From: Pantanalinema sp. GBBB05
GTDB taxonomy: Bacteria > Cyanobacteriota > Cyanobacteriia > Leptolyngbyales > Leptolyngbyaceae
DNA: 64,000 nucleotides
Direction: 5' to 3'
NCBI GenBank assembly: GCA_016743235.1
Contig: VRZD01000030.1
Coordinates: forward strand, 21,092-85,091
Both the position numbers and the translations under genes were made by a program. The notes beneath the pieces were generated by a model, which saw only the letters and a list, made by a program, of their open reading frames with translations, searched no databases and was not told the DNA's origin. This document shows, in pieces, positions 17,691-26,675 of this stretch; within the stretch, counting starts at the first letter, position 1, and the number at the start of each line of letters is the position of its first letter.

Positions 17691-17726
17691 TGATCATGAT
17701 CACATAGGGTGCTGATCATGATCACA
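17691..17726. promoter_or_regulatory. Two copies of a 12-bp palindrome, 22 bp apart
   Basis: TGATCATGATCACA occurs at 17691-17704 and again at 17713-17726. The core TGATCATGATCA is a perfect palindrome. The 22-base spacing is about two helical turns, and the second copy contains the ATG of the small frame at 17718. This looks like a paired operator. Confidence 0.5.
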
Positions 17727-17948
17727 GAATTTGTTGCCCCCCTTGAGTTCCTAAACACCACTATGGAAGATTTCGCTTGTTTATACTTGGCTTTAATCGC
17801 CGAATCTGAGCAATCTCAGCCAACCAATCAGCCAAGTCAGTCGCCCCGCTTATTGCCCAAGCAGCACTACCAACCATCAGAGCCATTAACAGTGATTGAC
17901 GACGATCGGGAACCGTCACCAGCGCTATATCCCACACTGTATTTCTAA
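17718..17948 (+). CDS. Small hypothetical protein
   Basis: A 76-residue frame starting at the ATG inside the second palindrome (a GTG three codons earlier is possible). The first part (FVAPLEFLNTTMEDFACLYLALIAE) is amphipathic; the rest is Gln/Pro/Ser-rich and ends YPTLYF. I do not recognise it. It ends four bases before the end of the convergent glycosyltransferase gene. The weak Shine-Dalgarno sequence leaves the call uncertain. Confidence 0.4.
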   Translation: MITEFVAPLEFLNTTMEDFACLYLALIAESEQSQPTNQPSQSPRLLPKQHYQPSEPLTVIDDDREPSPALYPTLYF

Positions 17949-17952
17949 ACGT

Positions 17953-20253
17953 TCAAATTTTTGCGACTGATAGCGCTCGAACATCCAGCTTACGCCGAAA
18001 CAAAACATGGGGCTTCAGCAAAATTTTGCCCAATAACAGCAAAGACTGGAATTCCCCAGGACTATTATGCCGCTTCCATTGTCCGGGGCGGCAAAACAAC
18101 ATTTCGACTAAGCACCGTTGCTGCTTTAGAGACAGTGGTTCAAACTGAATCTGAACGATCGGAAATTCATGCCTTGTCCCTGTCTGTACTGCAATACCTG
18201 ATAGCATCAGGTCGTTCTCTAAAATTTTCATCATAATGGGGATCGTTTCGCCTGACCTGAGGGCAGGGAAGCCAGCTTGCGTCAGTGCGACTTCTGCCCC
18301 ACCCTCAGAGATCATGGTCGTAATGCCCCAAAACTCAGCCGGGGTATCACTGGGCATATAGGGCAAGGGAATCCATAGATTCACTGTACGACGTAGGTCA
18401 AACCAATCATGTAAATCTGGCTTCGGCACATCAAATAGGATCAATACAGCAATGCCGATCATGATTAGGTTATAGCTGCTCCATAACCAGCCCAACCCAA
18501 TCCCTTTCACCTGCTCAGCAATTTCGGGTGGTACAGTTTCCTGCCACCCCATCTTGATCATGCACATGCCTAAATTGCGCCATAGGCTAATTGCCGTCAA
18601 GACAAACAGCACCATTAACGGTAAAGCTAGATGCCAGTTAAACGACACTCGATCGCTCACATTCCCTTTCGGAGTGACATGGAACCCCTTAGAAAAAGGG
18701 CTGAACATGACCTGAATCACTGTGGCGGCTAAGGGAAATGCCAACACTAAGGCGTAGATATCGGATAAGAGCGCTGAGCGCGATCGATGACTGAGCCAAG
18801 AGGACACTGACAGCTGCACCACATAGTAAGGCAGGAAAAAATACATTAATTCAGCGGTCGTCGCTCGCACTGGAATGATCCCCAGAAACGAATAGGCAAG
18901 AGGAATCAGGAGATAACCCACCCGTGACAAATTCGTAAACCAGTGCAGCAACCCATCCAAGTGGGCTAGGCGTTGTAGCAGACTCAACCCAGGAATCGTG
19001 AGTGGATTGGCATCAATGAAAAAGGCTTGCAGAGTGCCCCGTGCCCAGCGTAAGCGTTGGGTCGCCTGAGCCGCCATGTTCTCAGCGGCTAATCCTGCAC
19101 TCAATTTCTCATCCAAATAAATTAAGCGGTATCCCTGTGCCGACAGCCGAATACCAGTGAAATAGTCTTCTGCCAGGGAATCGGTCACAAAGCCACCCGT
19201 TAGCTCTAAGGCACTCCGGCGGACAACGAAGGACGTACCGGAACAAATTACACTGCCTGCTCCATCTCGAATTGGTTGAATCTGGCGATAAAACACTTCC
19301 TCCTCTGGAGTCAAAATATTTTCCAGCCCTAAGTTGCGAGCGATCGGATCCGCATTATAAAAACTCTGAGGCGTTTGGACTAATGCCACATCCGCATCCT
19401 GAAAAAATCCCACCGTACGAGTGAGAAAGTTACGAGTGGGGATGAAATCGGCATCAAAGACCACGATCAGCTCCCCCGTCGTCTGGGCGATCGCGTGATT
19501 CAAATTTCCGGCTTTGGCATGGCGGTTATCTGGGCGGGTGAGATATGCACAGCCTAATTCAGCCGCTAGAGCTTGGATCTCGGGACGCTGGGTATCATCT
19601 AACAGATACACCTGTTTGTTGGCATAATCGATCGCCTGGCAGCCAATAATGGTCCGTCGCAGAATAAATGCCGGTTCATTATACGTGGGAATTAAAATAT
19701 CTACCGTTGGAGCAAATTGTTCCTCAATAACAGCAATGGATTTGAGATCGGCTTCCCGGCGGCGATCGCGGACTCTAAACATCAAAAACAGCAGTAGGGT
19801 ACTGCTGGTCAGCATCAACAGTTCTAGAGCAAATAGTCCCAGGCTCACCGTGCCATTGAGGGGAGTGGACAGATTTAACGTTGACAGCGATCGCCAGACA
19901 ACGTAGCGAGCTGAAAGCAGCAACAGAATCCACACCACAATAGTGCGTGACCACCGCCTCGGTTGCGGAGACACTCCCATGACAACTAGGGCGATCGCCA
20001 GCAAGATCACGGTCGGAGCCAAGAGGTATTTGCCTGCCACCATAGGTACTTCTAGCCATAGTGGTGGAGCCGATTGCAACGCATTAAGTTGCTTGAAAAT
20101 GCGCTGAATTGTGCCCTCGCCCGCAAACCACGCCGCACATAGCCCTGCTGATCCCACCAAAATGGTGAGCATCACTAGAGTTGCCAATCGAGGTCGAAAT
20201 GTTCGTCGTCCTGTTATCTCTGGTTCGGGACGATCAAGCTCAGAAATCGTCAT
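17953..20253 (-). CDS. Cellulose-synthase-like family 2 glycosyltransferase with C-terminal PilZ-like domain
   Basis: A 766-residue processive membrane glycosyltransferase resembling BcsA. Four or so N-terminal membrane helices precede the GT2 domain, which contains VDILIPTYNEP, VFDADFIPTRNF (the DxD motif), TDSLAEDYFTGIRL (the TED-like base region) and QRLRWARG (the QxxRW product-binding motif). More membrane helices follow, then a C-terminal domain in the PilZ position starting near LRRTVNLWIPLP. It probably makes cellulose or a related beta-glucan. The PilZ motifs are not intact, see findings. A TTG 12 codons upstream is open, but the ATG at 20253 has GAGAGG before it. No bcsB, bcsZ or cyclase gene lies next to it. 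Confidence 0.9.
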   Translation of the reverse strand: MTISELDRPEPEITGRRTFRPRLATLVMLTILVGSAGLCAAWFAGEGTIQRIFKQLNALQSAPPLWLEVPMVAGKYLLAPTVILLAIALVVMGVSPQPRRWSRTIVVWILLLLSARYVVWRSLSTLNLSTPLNGTVSLGLFALELLMLTSSTLLLFLMFRVRDRRREADLKSIAVIEEQFAPTVDILIPTYNEPAFILRRTIIGCQAIDYANKQVYLLDDTQRPEIQALAAELGCAYLTRPDNRHAKAGNLNHAIAQTTGELIVVFDADFIPTRNFLTRTVGFFQDADVALVQTPQSFYNADPIARNLGLENILTPEEEVFYRQIQPIRDGAGSVICSGTSFVVRRSALELTGGFVTDSLAEDYFTGIRLSAQGYRLIYLDEKLSAGLAAENMAAQATQRLRWARGTLQAFFIDANPLTIPGLSLLQRLAHLDGLLHWFTNLSRVGYLLIPLAYSFLGIIPVRATTAELMYFFLPYYVVQLSVSSWLSHRSRSALLSDIYALVLAFPLAATVIQVMFSPFSKGFHVTPKGNVSDRVSFNWHLALPLMVLFVLTAISLWRNLGMCMIKMGWQETVPPEIAEQVKGIGLGWLWSSYNLIMIGIAVLILFDVPKPDLHDWFDLRRTVNLWIPLPYMPSDTPAEFWGITTMISEGGAEVALTQAGFPALRSGETIPIMMKILENDLMLSGIAVQTGTRHEFPIVQIQFEPLSLKQQRCLVEMLFCRPGQWKRHNSPGEFQSLLLLGKILLKPHVLFRRKLDVRALSVAKI

Positions 20254-20738
20254 TTCGTGCCTCTCTACCAGACCTATGGATAAATGCAATTTGTCTGGTT
20301 CGATTAAAGCCGATGTCTATCAGCGATCGCCACTGATCTGATCCAGCCGTTCTAATCTAGAGTTGTTCTACGCAATCGTTAATTAACGCTCAATCGGAAT
20401 CTTTTCAAAGGATTTAGCTATAATCTGGAACACCTCAAAAATCCTTACAGTTTCCTTACAGTTAGTAGAGATTCTGAATTTTTAGCAAAATTCTTGAGCT
20501 AAAGTAATGACCCTTAATATATGAAAAGGTACACTACAAAGTAACAGTATAGAACCACAACAGTTAAATCATTTCAATTAGCGATCGTTGCCAAAAATTT
20601 AGGGGTTAAGGACAGAATCGCTCCGTCCAATCAGGAGTAACTAACCGTTACGTCTAGTCAGAAAAGATCTGATGTTAGCTTTCCCGAGACCAACATCAGA
20701 TCCGAATTGGTATGCGTAAACCACTCGAAGCGTCTGGT
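20254..20738. other. Upstream region of the glycosyltransferase gene
   Basis: About 480 AT-rich bases between two leftward genes. It holds the presumed promoter of the glycosyltransferase gene and, at its right end, the terminator of the PTPA-CTERM gene. No coding frame is visible. Confidence 0.5.
20666..20702 (-). terminator. Rho-independent terminator of the PTPA-CTERM gene
   Basis: A perfect 11-bp stem (20666-20676 with 20692-20702) and a 15-base loop are followed on the minus strand by TTTTC. It lies 36 bases past the stop codon at 20739. Confidence 0.8.
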
Positions 20739-21386
20739 CTAAACCTTAGCCCCTATTTCCTCAGTTAGCTCACCTTTGCGCTTCCGCCAAGCCGCTACTC
20801 CCATCCCGATTAAGCCAGGGAGTAGAGCAGGGGTTGGAACCGCTCTTTGCGTCGTTTCAAATAATCGAGCGGCACCATTTTGAGAAGCGTTAAGGTTACC
20901 TGTACCTCTCAAAGTCCCCCCGCCTGGTAAATTGTAAACACCTGTGTACTCAAACACACCCGATGCATTTGGGGATTGTTCATAGTTAGTGTCACCATCC
21001 TTGATATCATAGGTACGCAACCAAGTGGCATCCAAATCTAAGTCAAAGGATATGGTATCTGTACCGTTGCTGTAAGTTTTCCAGCCTTTACCATCGAAAC
21101 CACCACTTGTATTTATCCCGTAAAGACCAGGGTTTCCTCCAGTGATAGAGGATAATGGCAAATTTCCAATACTAGAAGCTGTATAACCAGTGAAAACCCC
21201 GTCTGAAAACAGGGTACCAAGGTTAGAAAAGCTAAGATTTAACGATGCTGGTGATGGACCACCAACGCTCTCTTGCCAGGTTCCAGCAACCCCAATCGAA
21301 GCCGCTTGAGCAGGAGTCGTGGTCAGAGTGCTAGCTACAAGAGCACTAGCCAGAACTGTACCAATGCCGAATGATTTGAAATGCAT
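20739..21386 (-). CDS. PTPA-CTERM sorting domain protein
   Basis: A 215-residue exported protein. It has a signal peptide (FGIGTVLASALVASTLTTTPAQAA, cleaved after about residue 29), a beta-rich Gly/Ser/Asn-rich body without recognised catalytic residues, and a C-terminal sorting signal. That signal comprises VPTPALLPGLIGMGVAAWRK followed by basic residues near 185-205. PTPA-CTERM and PEP-CTERM tails are cleaved by exosortase-type transpeptidases, and the protein is delivered to the surface or exopolymer. No exosortase gene is present in the window. The start is an ATG. It lies beside a cellulose-synthase-like gene on the same strand, separated by a terminator. Confidence 0.87.
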   Translation of the reverse strand: MHFKSFGIGTVLASALVASTLTTTPAQAASIGVAGTWQESVGGPSPASLNLSFSNLGTLFSDGVFTGYTASSIGNLPLSSITGGNPGLYGINTSGGFDGKGWKTYSNGTDTISFDLDLDATWLRTYDIKDGDTNYEQSPNASGVFEYTGVYNLPGGGTLRGTGNLNASQNGAARLFETTQRAVPTPALLPGLIGMGVAAWRKRKGELTEEIGAKV

Positions 21387-21991
21387 AATTTACCTATCCT
21401 TTCTGTACAACAGTGAATGAATCGTGTTGAACACGGGACATGACAAACTACCGATCGCATTCAGTCCGATCGAGTCAACAAACATAGGGAAAGGATTACA
21501 TTCCCGAGCAGTATGGTTGTTTGGTTATCAAAGTTTAGCTAAATAATGGCAGATGAACCGAGTTCAAACATTCATACCAATTGGGTACAAATCCTCGTCA
21601 TCCCTATATGTCAAATGTTGAATTTAATCTTTGGAATGGGGTATCAGTAGTCGGGCAGAGCACTATCTGTAAAGCTGACTTGATACGTCTAGTTCATCTA
21701 ACAAACTGAGGGTAGAGACAACCTTTGAAGCGAAAGAGCTAGAGCTTGAGCTCTTTTATTCTCTGAATACAAACTTAATTAGTTAAGTTCTCGAATGTCA
21801 AGGCAGGCAGTTTGGTTTCATGACAACTTCATACTGTAATGGTCTACAGCTAAAAGCTGGGTTTGTCGGAGGTTGAAACAGTTCAAATCCCGCTTAGCCT
21901 GAAGCAATACACTACCTAATAAAACTCGGATTCTGCCTACCACCTTCCTGGCAGCGTTTTAACTGCTCAATGCCTCTTCTGGTGACCTACA
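21387..21991. other. Intergenic region, about 600 bases
   Basis: Holds the promoter of the PTPA-CTERM gene on its left and the tail of the GAF kinase transcript on its right. A tRNA-like string near 21840-21905 was examined and rejected. Nothing else could be assigned. Confidence 0.5.
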
Positions 21992-23449
21992 CTAATCACC
22001 GGGCTGAGGTAGGCTAATCACATAGCGATAACCTGACTCTGGGGTTCCTTGAATCGTGATGTATCCACCATGTAATTCTGCCAGTTGGCGGCTCAACAAG
22101 AGCGCTAAATTTTTCCGGGGCATCTCAGCGTCATCAGTGGCATCAGCAACAGAACTGAGTTGAGGTCTGGATTCAGGCGTTTTATCCTCTAACGCTATTC
22201 GATAGAGATTTTCACTTAAATCCATTGCTCCTGTCTCCAGAGAACGATAGTTATCGTAAAGTGCGGCTTCTGAACTAGTCGAGGCAGCCACTAGAGACGG
22301 TTGATGATGGATCTCGGTAAAGGGTAAGCCTTCGCCTAGCCAGGGATGGGAAACCCAAACCGCAATATTCAACGATTGGTCGCGCCGCGAGACATGCAAC
22401 CGCACGACGCTACCTGCCGTCGAGGACTGAATGACGCTAAATACTAAGTGATACAGTAATTGCCGAACTTTATCCTTATCCAGTAACCAGATGCGCCGTC
22501 CGGGCTCTACCGACAACCGGATTTGTTGCTCGCGGCGTTGGGCAGCTTGCTCTAGAGTGTTGATAGCCTGCTGGCACAACATCTCTATATCAACAGAGCT
22601 TAAGTTCAGCCGTTGGTTGATGTCCTCAATCTCTGATAACTCTAAAATTTCGTTCACCAGTGACAGCAAGTATTGCCCACTGTGGTGAATGATGTTGAGA
22701 TATTCCTTCTGCTTATTCGTTAACGGTCCATAGATTTCACGGTTTAGCACACTTGCCATCCCCATGACTGAGGTTAGGGGTGTCCGTAATTCTTGGGTCA
22801 GTTGGCTGAGTAATTCCACTTTGAGCTGAGTAGCAGGAGAGGGTTCAGCTACAACTTTACGATCGACCATGGGCAGCGACGAGCTGACTTGATGTAGAGT
22901 GGCTTGCTGGCGCTCAAACTCGCTGATGCTCCAGCGTGCCATCAGTTGCAGAAATTCAATATCTTGGTCAGTGAAACTGCGGGGAGTCGTATCCATCACC
23001 GCTAGTGTGCCTAAACAATAGCTATTGGAAGTCATCAACGGCACACCCAAGTAGGCACGAATGCCATACTGGTGAACTAACACACTATTGGCAAAGGCGG
23101 GATGGGTCAAGGTGTCCTGAATGACAAGAACTTGCTGGCTATCGACGACATGGGTACAAAACGTTTCCAATCGTGGCAACTGTCGAGATGTGGCGAGTTC
23201 ATTCATTAGCCCTAATCTGGACAAACCTACAGCAGATTTAAACCGCTGGCGATCGGCATCCATCAGCCCCAGAATGCAGATCGGGATCCGCAGAAAATGA
23301 GCGGCAGTTTGTGTAGTTTCATCAAAGACAGGGATGCTCTCAGCTTCCAGGAAGCCTAGATCCGTCATCACCCGTGTCCGTTGTTGTTCCCGAGCGGTTA
23401 CTGTCAAACCGTCAAGGCGACAAAATAATCGATGATCTTGGCTGACCAT
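21992..23449 (-). CDS. GAF domain sensor protein with degenerate histidine kinase core
   Basis: A 485-residue cytoplasmic protein. A GAF domain (about residues 35-185, with TFCTHVVDSQQVLVIQDTL and YLGVPLMTSNSYCLGTLAVM) is followed by a HisKA-like helical hairpin (LLSQLTQELRTPLTSVMGMA near 215) and a HATPase-like C-terminus (about 310-485). Histidine kinases normally read HELRTPL in the H-box; here the residue is glutamine. The N-box (HLVFSVIQSS) and G-boxes are also far from consensus, so phosphotransfer is doubtful. It may act as a signalling scaffold. AAGGGG precedes the ATG. No response regulator gene is directly adjacent; one lies about 1.9 kb upstream. Confidence 0.85.
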   Translation of the reverse strand: MVSQDHRLFCRLDGLTVTAREQQRTRVMTDLGFLEAESIPVFDETTQTAAHFLRIPICILGLMDADRQRFKSAVGLSRLGLMNELATSRQLPRLETFCTHVVDSQQVLVIQDTLTHPAFANSVLVHQYGIRAYLGVPLMTSNSYCLGTLAVMDTTPRSFTDQDIEFLQLMARWSISEFERQQATLHQVSSSLPMVDRKVVAEPSPATQLKVELLSQLTQELRTPLTSVMGMASVLNREIYGPLTNKQKEYLNIIHHSGQYLLSLVNEILELSEIEDINQRLNLSSVDIEMLCQQAINTLEQAAQRREQQIRLSVEPGRRIWLLDKDKVRQLLYHLVFSVIQSSTAGSVVRLHVSRRDQSLNIAVWVSHPWLGEGLPFTEIHHQPSLVAASTSSEAALYDNYRSLETGAMDLSENLYRIALEDKTPESRPQLSSVADATDDAEMPRKNLALLLSRQLAELHGGYITIQGTPESGYRYVISLPQPGD

Positions 23450-23851
23450 GCCGACCCCTTACCCTCCGTGTGTCACCGTTTGACTCTCATCATTCGACTG
23501 CGGGCAATGAAGATGTTCGTGAAGTTTCAATGACTTAATGCGAATACCACTGAACGATCGTCGATTGCAGCAAACCAACAGTTTAAGAGTCTTTAACTAT
23601 ACACAGCATTCCCTATTCCATGACCTGATCAACGTTTTAGAGCCAAGGGAGAATACGGATTTTTCGAGTTCAAAAAAGACATAGCTAGAAAAAATACGGA
23701 GGTCATATTCGGAAATAGATGTATTTTTTATTACTCAGCTTTAAGTTTGATGGAGCTAGGGGGTGACCAGGAGGTGTGAACTAGCAAAAATAATGTCGGG
23801 AGGCGATCGCTCACGTCCCGACAGAGTAAAGTCTACATTTGCCGTGTCTTA
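23450..23851. other. Intergenic region, about 400 bases
   Basis: Upstream of the GAF kinase gene and downstream of gun4. The right end carries the gun4 terminator. The remainder is AT-rich, with no coding frame. Confidence 0.5.
23794..23823 (-). terminator. Rho-independent terminator after gun4
   Basis: A perfect 8-bp stem (23794-23801 with 23816-23823) has a HIP1 octamer in its loop and is followed on the minus strand by TTATTTTTGC. It lies 28 bases past the gun4 stop codon. Confidence 0.8.
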
Positions 23852-24619
23852 TTAAGAGGTCCAAGCCGGATGCGATAAGAGAGAAGCAATTACTCGAACC
23901 CCACGTAACTGGTTCGATAGGGGTAAGTGCCCCGGTGGCGCTGTCAGATTCCAAGTAAACTCCTGTGGATAGCGAGTCCAGTTATTTTCAGACTTCCAGC
24001 CAATCTTGGTCCACAACTTATCCCAATTTTTACCGACACTGAGCCAAACTTCACGCTGCACTGAAAAGCCAAACCGCCCTTCCGAATGCACTAACCAGAG
24101 CGCATTAATGATGTGTAGATCACTTGCTGGTAATTGCTCTACCTCAGTAAAATAAATCCATTTGCGCTGAATGGCAGCCGTTCCAGCTAATTCACAGAGC
24201 TTTTGTAACGTGAGTTGATCTGCGGCTTGCCAATTTTGCTCTACCAGCAGTTTTTGTAAAGGGCGATAGTCAATCTGAGTTGGGGATTGTAGCGGTACAA
24301 CCCCTTCAGGAAAGTGAGTTTGCAGGAATTCCTGAGTCTGAGGAGTATTGGCAGCCTGTAAGATTTGGTAGGCCTTCCCCATGACTAGATCAGGCTTCAA
24401 TAAGTTCTGAGTCATCGGCTCGGAGCGATCGCCAGTTTCTGCCTGCCGTGCTAGCAAAAACCCCATAAGTGTAGTCAGCCCTGCTTCTCCTTGATTACCC
24501 ACGTCAGCGATCAATTGTAACTGGGTCTTTTCAGAGGTAGAGGCAAGTTTCTGGCGTAGGTCCGTAAGGGCAGAGATTTCTGCCGGGGTGGATGCTGTGA
24601 GATTAGTGGAACTGTTCAT
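23852..24619 (-). CDS. gun4: GUN4 family porphyrin-binding protein
   Basis: Stimulates magnesium chelatase by binding protoporphyrin IX and Mg-protoporphyrin at the start of chlorophyll synthesis. The 255-residue protein has an N-terminal helical bundle (about 15-105, ALTDLRQKLASTSEKTQLQL). The GUN4 core (about 118-240) contains YRPLQKLLVEQNWQAADQLT, INALWLVHSEGRFGFSVQ and GKNWDKLWTKIGWK. It is a little longer than the roughly 230-residue typical form, mainly at the N-terminus. The start is an ATG, 31 bases past the rfaE2 stop, so the two genes are probably co-transcribed. Confidence 0.92.
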   Translation of the reverse strand: MNSSTNLTASTPAEISALTDLRQKLASTSEKTQLQLIADVGNQGEAGLTTLMGFLLARQAETGDRSEPMTQNLLKPDLVMGKAYQILQAANTPQTQEFLQTHFPEGVVPLQSPTQIDYRPLQKLLVEQNWQAADQLTLQKLCELAGTAAIQRKWIYFTEVEQLPASDLHIINALWLVHSEGRFGFSVQREVWLSVGKNWDKLWTKIGWKSENNWTRYPQEFTWNLTAPPGHLPLSNQLRGVRVIASLLSHPAWTS

Positions 24620-24650
24620 TTCAAGCAGCTACAAGCAATAAATCAATCAG

Positions 24651-25148
24651 TTAATTCTCTGCACCGGCCAGGATACGGCGGATGATAGCGGAGGTAGAAC
24701 TGGGAATTTCGATATTGATCAGCTCAATGCGTCCTCCATAAGATTGGACAGTCATAGCTTCGGGGAGAGTAGCGATTTGATAGTCGCCTCCCTTGGCATA
24801 CACTTCTGGTTGAAGTGCAGCTAGTAACTGGCTCGCTGTCGTTTCAGCAAAAATGACCACCCCATCAACGGGCTTCAAAGCTGCCAAAACTTCGGCTCTT
24901 TGGGCTTCCGGCACGATCGGGCGAGGGGGAGATCCAGGTGACTGGGGCTTGATCGTTCGGACTGAATCGTCACTGTTTAGTCCAATCACCAACGATCGCC
25001 CTAACTGTTTAGCCGCTTGGAGATATCGGACATGACCGGCATGGATCAAGTCAAAACAGCCGTTAGTAAATACCAACGGTCTCCAGTGCTGGGGAGCCGC
25101 CGCGATCGTCGCTTGGAGCGTTTCTAGGGTGTAAATACCAGAAATCAT
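24651..25148 (-). CDS. rfaE2: D-beta-D-heptose 1-phosphate adenylyltransferase-like protein
   Basis: A 165-residue nucleotidyltransferase of the cytidylyltransferase fold. It shows VFTNGCFDLIHAGHVRYL (the HxGH site), VIGLNSDDSVRTIKP, PEVYAKGGDYQ and the C-terminal IPSSTSAIIRRI. RfaE2/HldE-C enzymes make ADP-heptose for lipopolysaccharide core. The frame is open further upstream to a TTG at 25325 and an ATG at 25220, but those residues lack family character. The ATG at 25148 (MISGIYTLETLQATI) matches the usual start of cyanobacterial homologues. Its partner kinase domain is not fused here. It lies between a response regulator gene and gun4. Confidence 0.85.
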   Translation of the reverse strand: MISGIYTLETLQATIAAAPQHWRPLVFTNGCFDLIHAGHVRYLQAAKQLGRSLVIGLNSDDSVRTIKPQSPGSPPRPIVPEAQRAEVLAALKPVDGVVIFAETTASQLLAALQPEVYAKGGDYQIATLPEAMTVQSYGGRIELINIEIPSSTSAIIRRILAGAEN

Positions 25149-25321
25149 GCCATTCAAGGTTTCAATCACAGGATCAGGGGTTGGACATTCCTGCTTGTAC
25201 CATACACCCTTACTTAGCATCCCATACTCGGTGACTTGACTTGAACCAGGAGGTGAGAAATCCGCTCTTTGCTTCTCCAGCGAGCAACAACCCGCTAAAA
25301 CCACTGAAGTAATTTTCGGGT

Positions 25322-25993
25322 TCAAGACGATTGCTCAGTAGGAGGTTTGTAGCCATGCTCGAAGGCAAACCGGACCAATTGAGAGCGATTTTCCAATTGC
25401 AGTTTGCTGAGAATATTGCTGAGATGAGTTTGCACAGTGCGAGGGCTAACAAACAACCGATCGCCAATTTGTTTATTGGTATAACCCTGAATCACTTCCC
25501 AGAAAACTTTCTCTTCTGCCGGAGTCAAAGGTAGGGTCATTGTTGGGAGGGCAGGAGTTTCAGCCGTGGCGTGGTCGCTGACCCCCGATTTCTGCATTAA
25601 CCGGACAATTTCCGTATGAATTCGCCGCGATCGTTCGAGTTGCGCCTCGATTTTAGCTAACAGTTCTCTGGGTTCAAAGGGTTTGATCAAATAATCATCC
25701 GCTCCCATAGAATGCCCCTGGACCCGATCTTCTACCTCACCACGGCTGGATAGAAAGATGAACGGGACTAATTGTCCTAGCCGTGTAGCGCGTAACCGAC
25801 GGCAGAACTCAAAGCCATCCATTTCCGGCATCACAACATCTGAGACCACCAAATCTGGTGGATCTTGTTCAAACACCGCTAAAGCCTCAACGGCTGAGCC
25901 AATATCCTGCACCAAATAGCCCCGTTTCTCTAAATAACGGGTTAAAGCCATTCGTAAGGTCGTGTCATCATCAACTACCAGAATTCGTTTCAT
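25322..25993 (-). CDS. Two-component response regulator, NarL/LuxR-type output
   Basis: A 223-residue transcription regulator. The receiver domain (1-120) reads KRILVVDDDTTLRMAL, has the phosphoacceptor aspartate in LVVSDVVMPEMDG, and has the conserved lysine in DDYLIKPFEP. A linker leads to a LuxR-type helix-turn-helix (about 158-215; LTPAEEKVFWEVIQGYTNKQIG and VSPRTVQTHLSNILSKL). The frame is open to 26065, but the ATG at 25993 is preceded by GGAAG and starts right at the receiver domain. An ATG four codons earlier is possible. It is the first gene of a run with rfaE2 and gun4. No partner kinase is adjacent. Confidence 0.92.
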   Translation of the reverse strand: MKRILVVDDDTTLRMALTRYLEKRGYLVQDIGSAVEALAVFEQDPPDLVVSDVVMPEMDGFEFCRRLRATRLGQLVPFIFLSSRGEVEDRVQGHSMGADDYLIKPFEPRELLAKIEAQLERSRRIHTEIVRLMQKSGVSDHATAETPALPTMTLPLTPAEEKVFWEVIQGYTNKQIGDRLFVSPRTVQTHLSNILSKLQLENRSQLVRFAFEHGYKPPTEQSS

Positions 25994-26675
25994 CGAAGCT
26001 TCCATACAGAGAGTACAGCTTGGTACGGACGAACTCTTACCTAATAAGGTTAGCATTCCGCACAATCACTCTAAAAAAGTCACTGTGACAGTGAGACCCA
26101 TCCTTAAAGCTGATAGTTCACCCCTTCAATTTTAGAATTCCCAGTCCCCAGTGAACTTATGATGATTTTCAGGTGCAAATCTATGAAAAATGTATATAAA
26201 TTTGGCAGATCGATATAGTCGATTGATCGAACCGAGTAAAGATGCTCAGTAGAGTTAAACAATCATCCCACAGGCTTTAACTCATGACTCATGCCAAATT
26301 ATGATGCGATTAGACCTCGAAAGAATACATCCAGTAAAACTAATTCTTGACTTTTATAGTCGTTTGCTAAATTCACAAATATTCAGCTAGATTTAACTCT
26401 GGTTAAATTTTAAAACGTACATTGCTAAACCGTTGAATCACCACTCAATTTCTGGACGAACTATCATGAATCAGAATCTTACTACCCATTAGCTTGGTTG
26501 GGCTGAGTCTGGTCATCTGCTCGATCGCCAGGAGATCATGGGAGAATTCGCTCACAAGGTACAGTCTATTCGTTTATGCTGGGATATTCTAACCAGGACG
26601 TAAGCAGTAGAGTTCCAGTCGATCGCCGAACGGGTTCACTGAACGGCTGCCCGTAGTTACCAGGAGTGATTGTTG
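25994..26675. other. Divergent control region of the response regulator and icd
   Basis: About 680 bases between the leftward regulator gene and the rightward icd gene. A 15-bp near-perfect palindrome lies at 26080-26094. I see no clear NtcA box (GTA-N8-TAC) for icd and no coding frame. Confidence 0.5.
26080..26094. promoter_or_regulatory. 15-bp palindrome upstream of the response regulator
   Basis: TCACTGT-G-ACAGTGA is a perfect inverted repeat about a single central base, 87 bases upstream of the regulator start. It shares TCACTG/CAGTGA half-sites with the larger palindrome at 29274-29294. Confidence 0.5.

Noticed and set aside
21840..21905. A tRNA-like string containing GTTCAAATCCC
   Set aside because: The five bases before and after the loop do not pair, and no acceptor stem or anticodon arm can be drawn.
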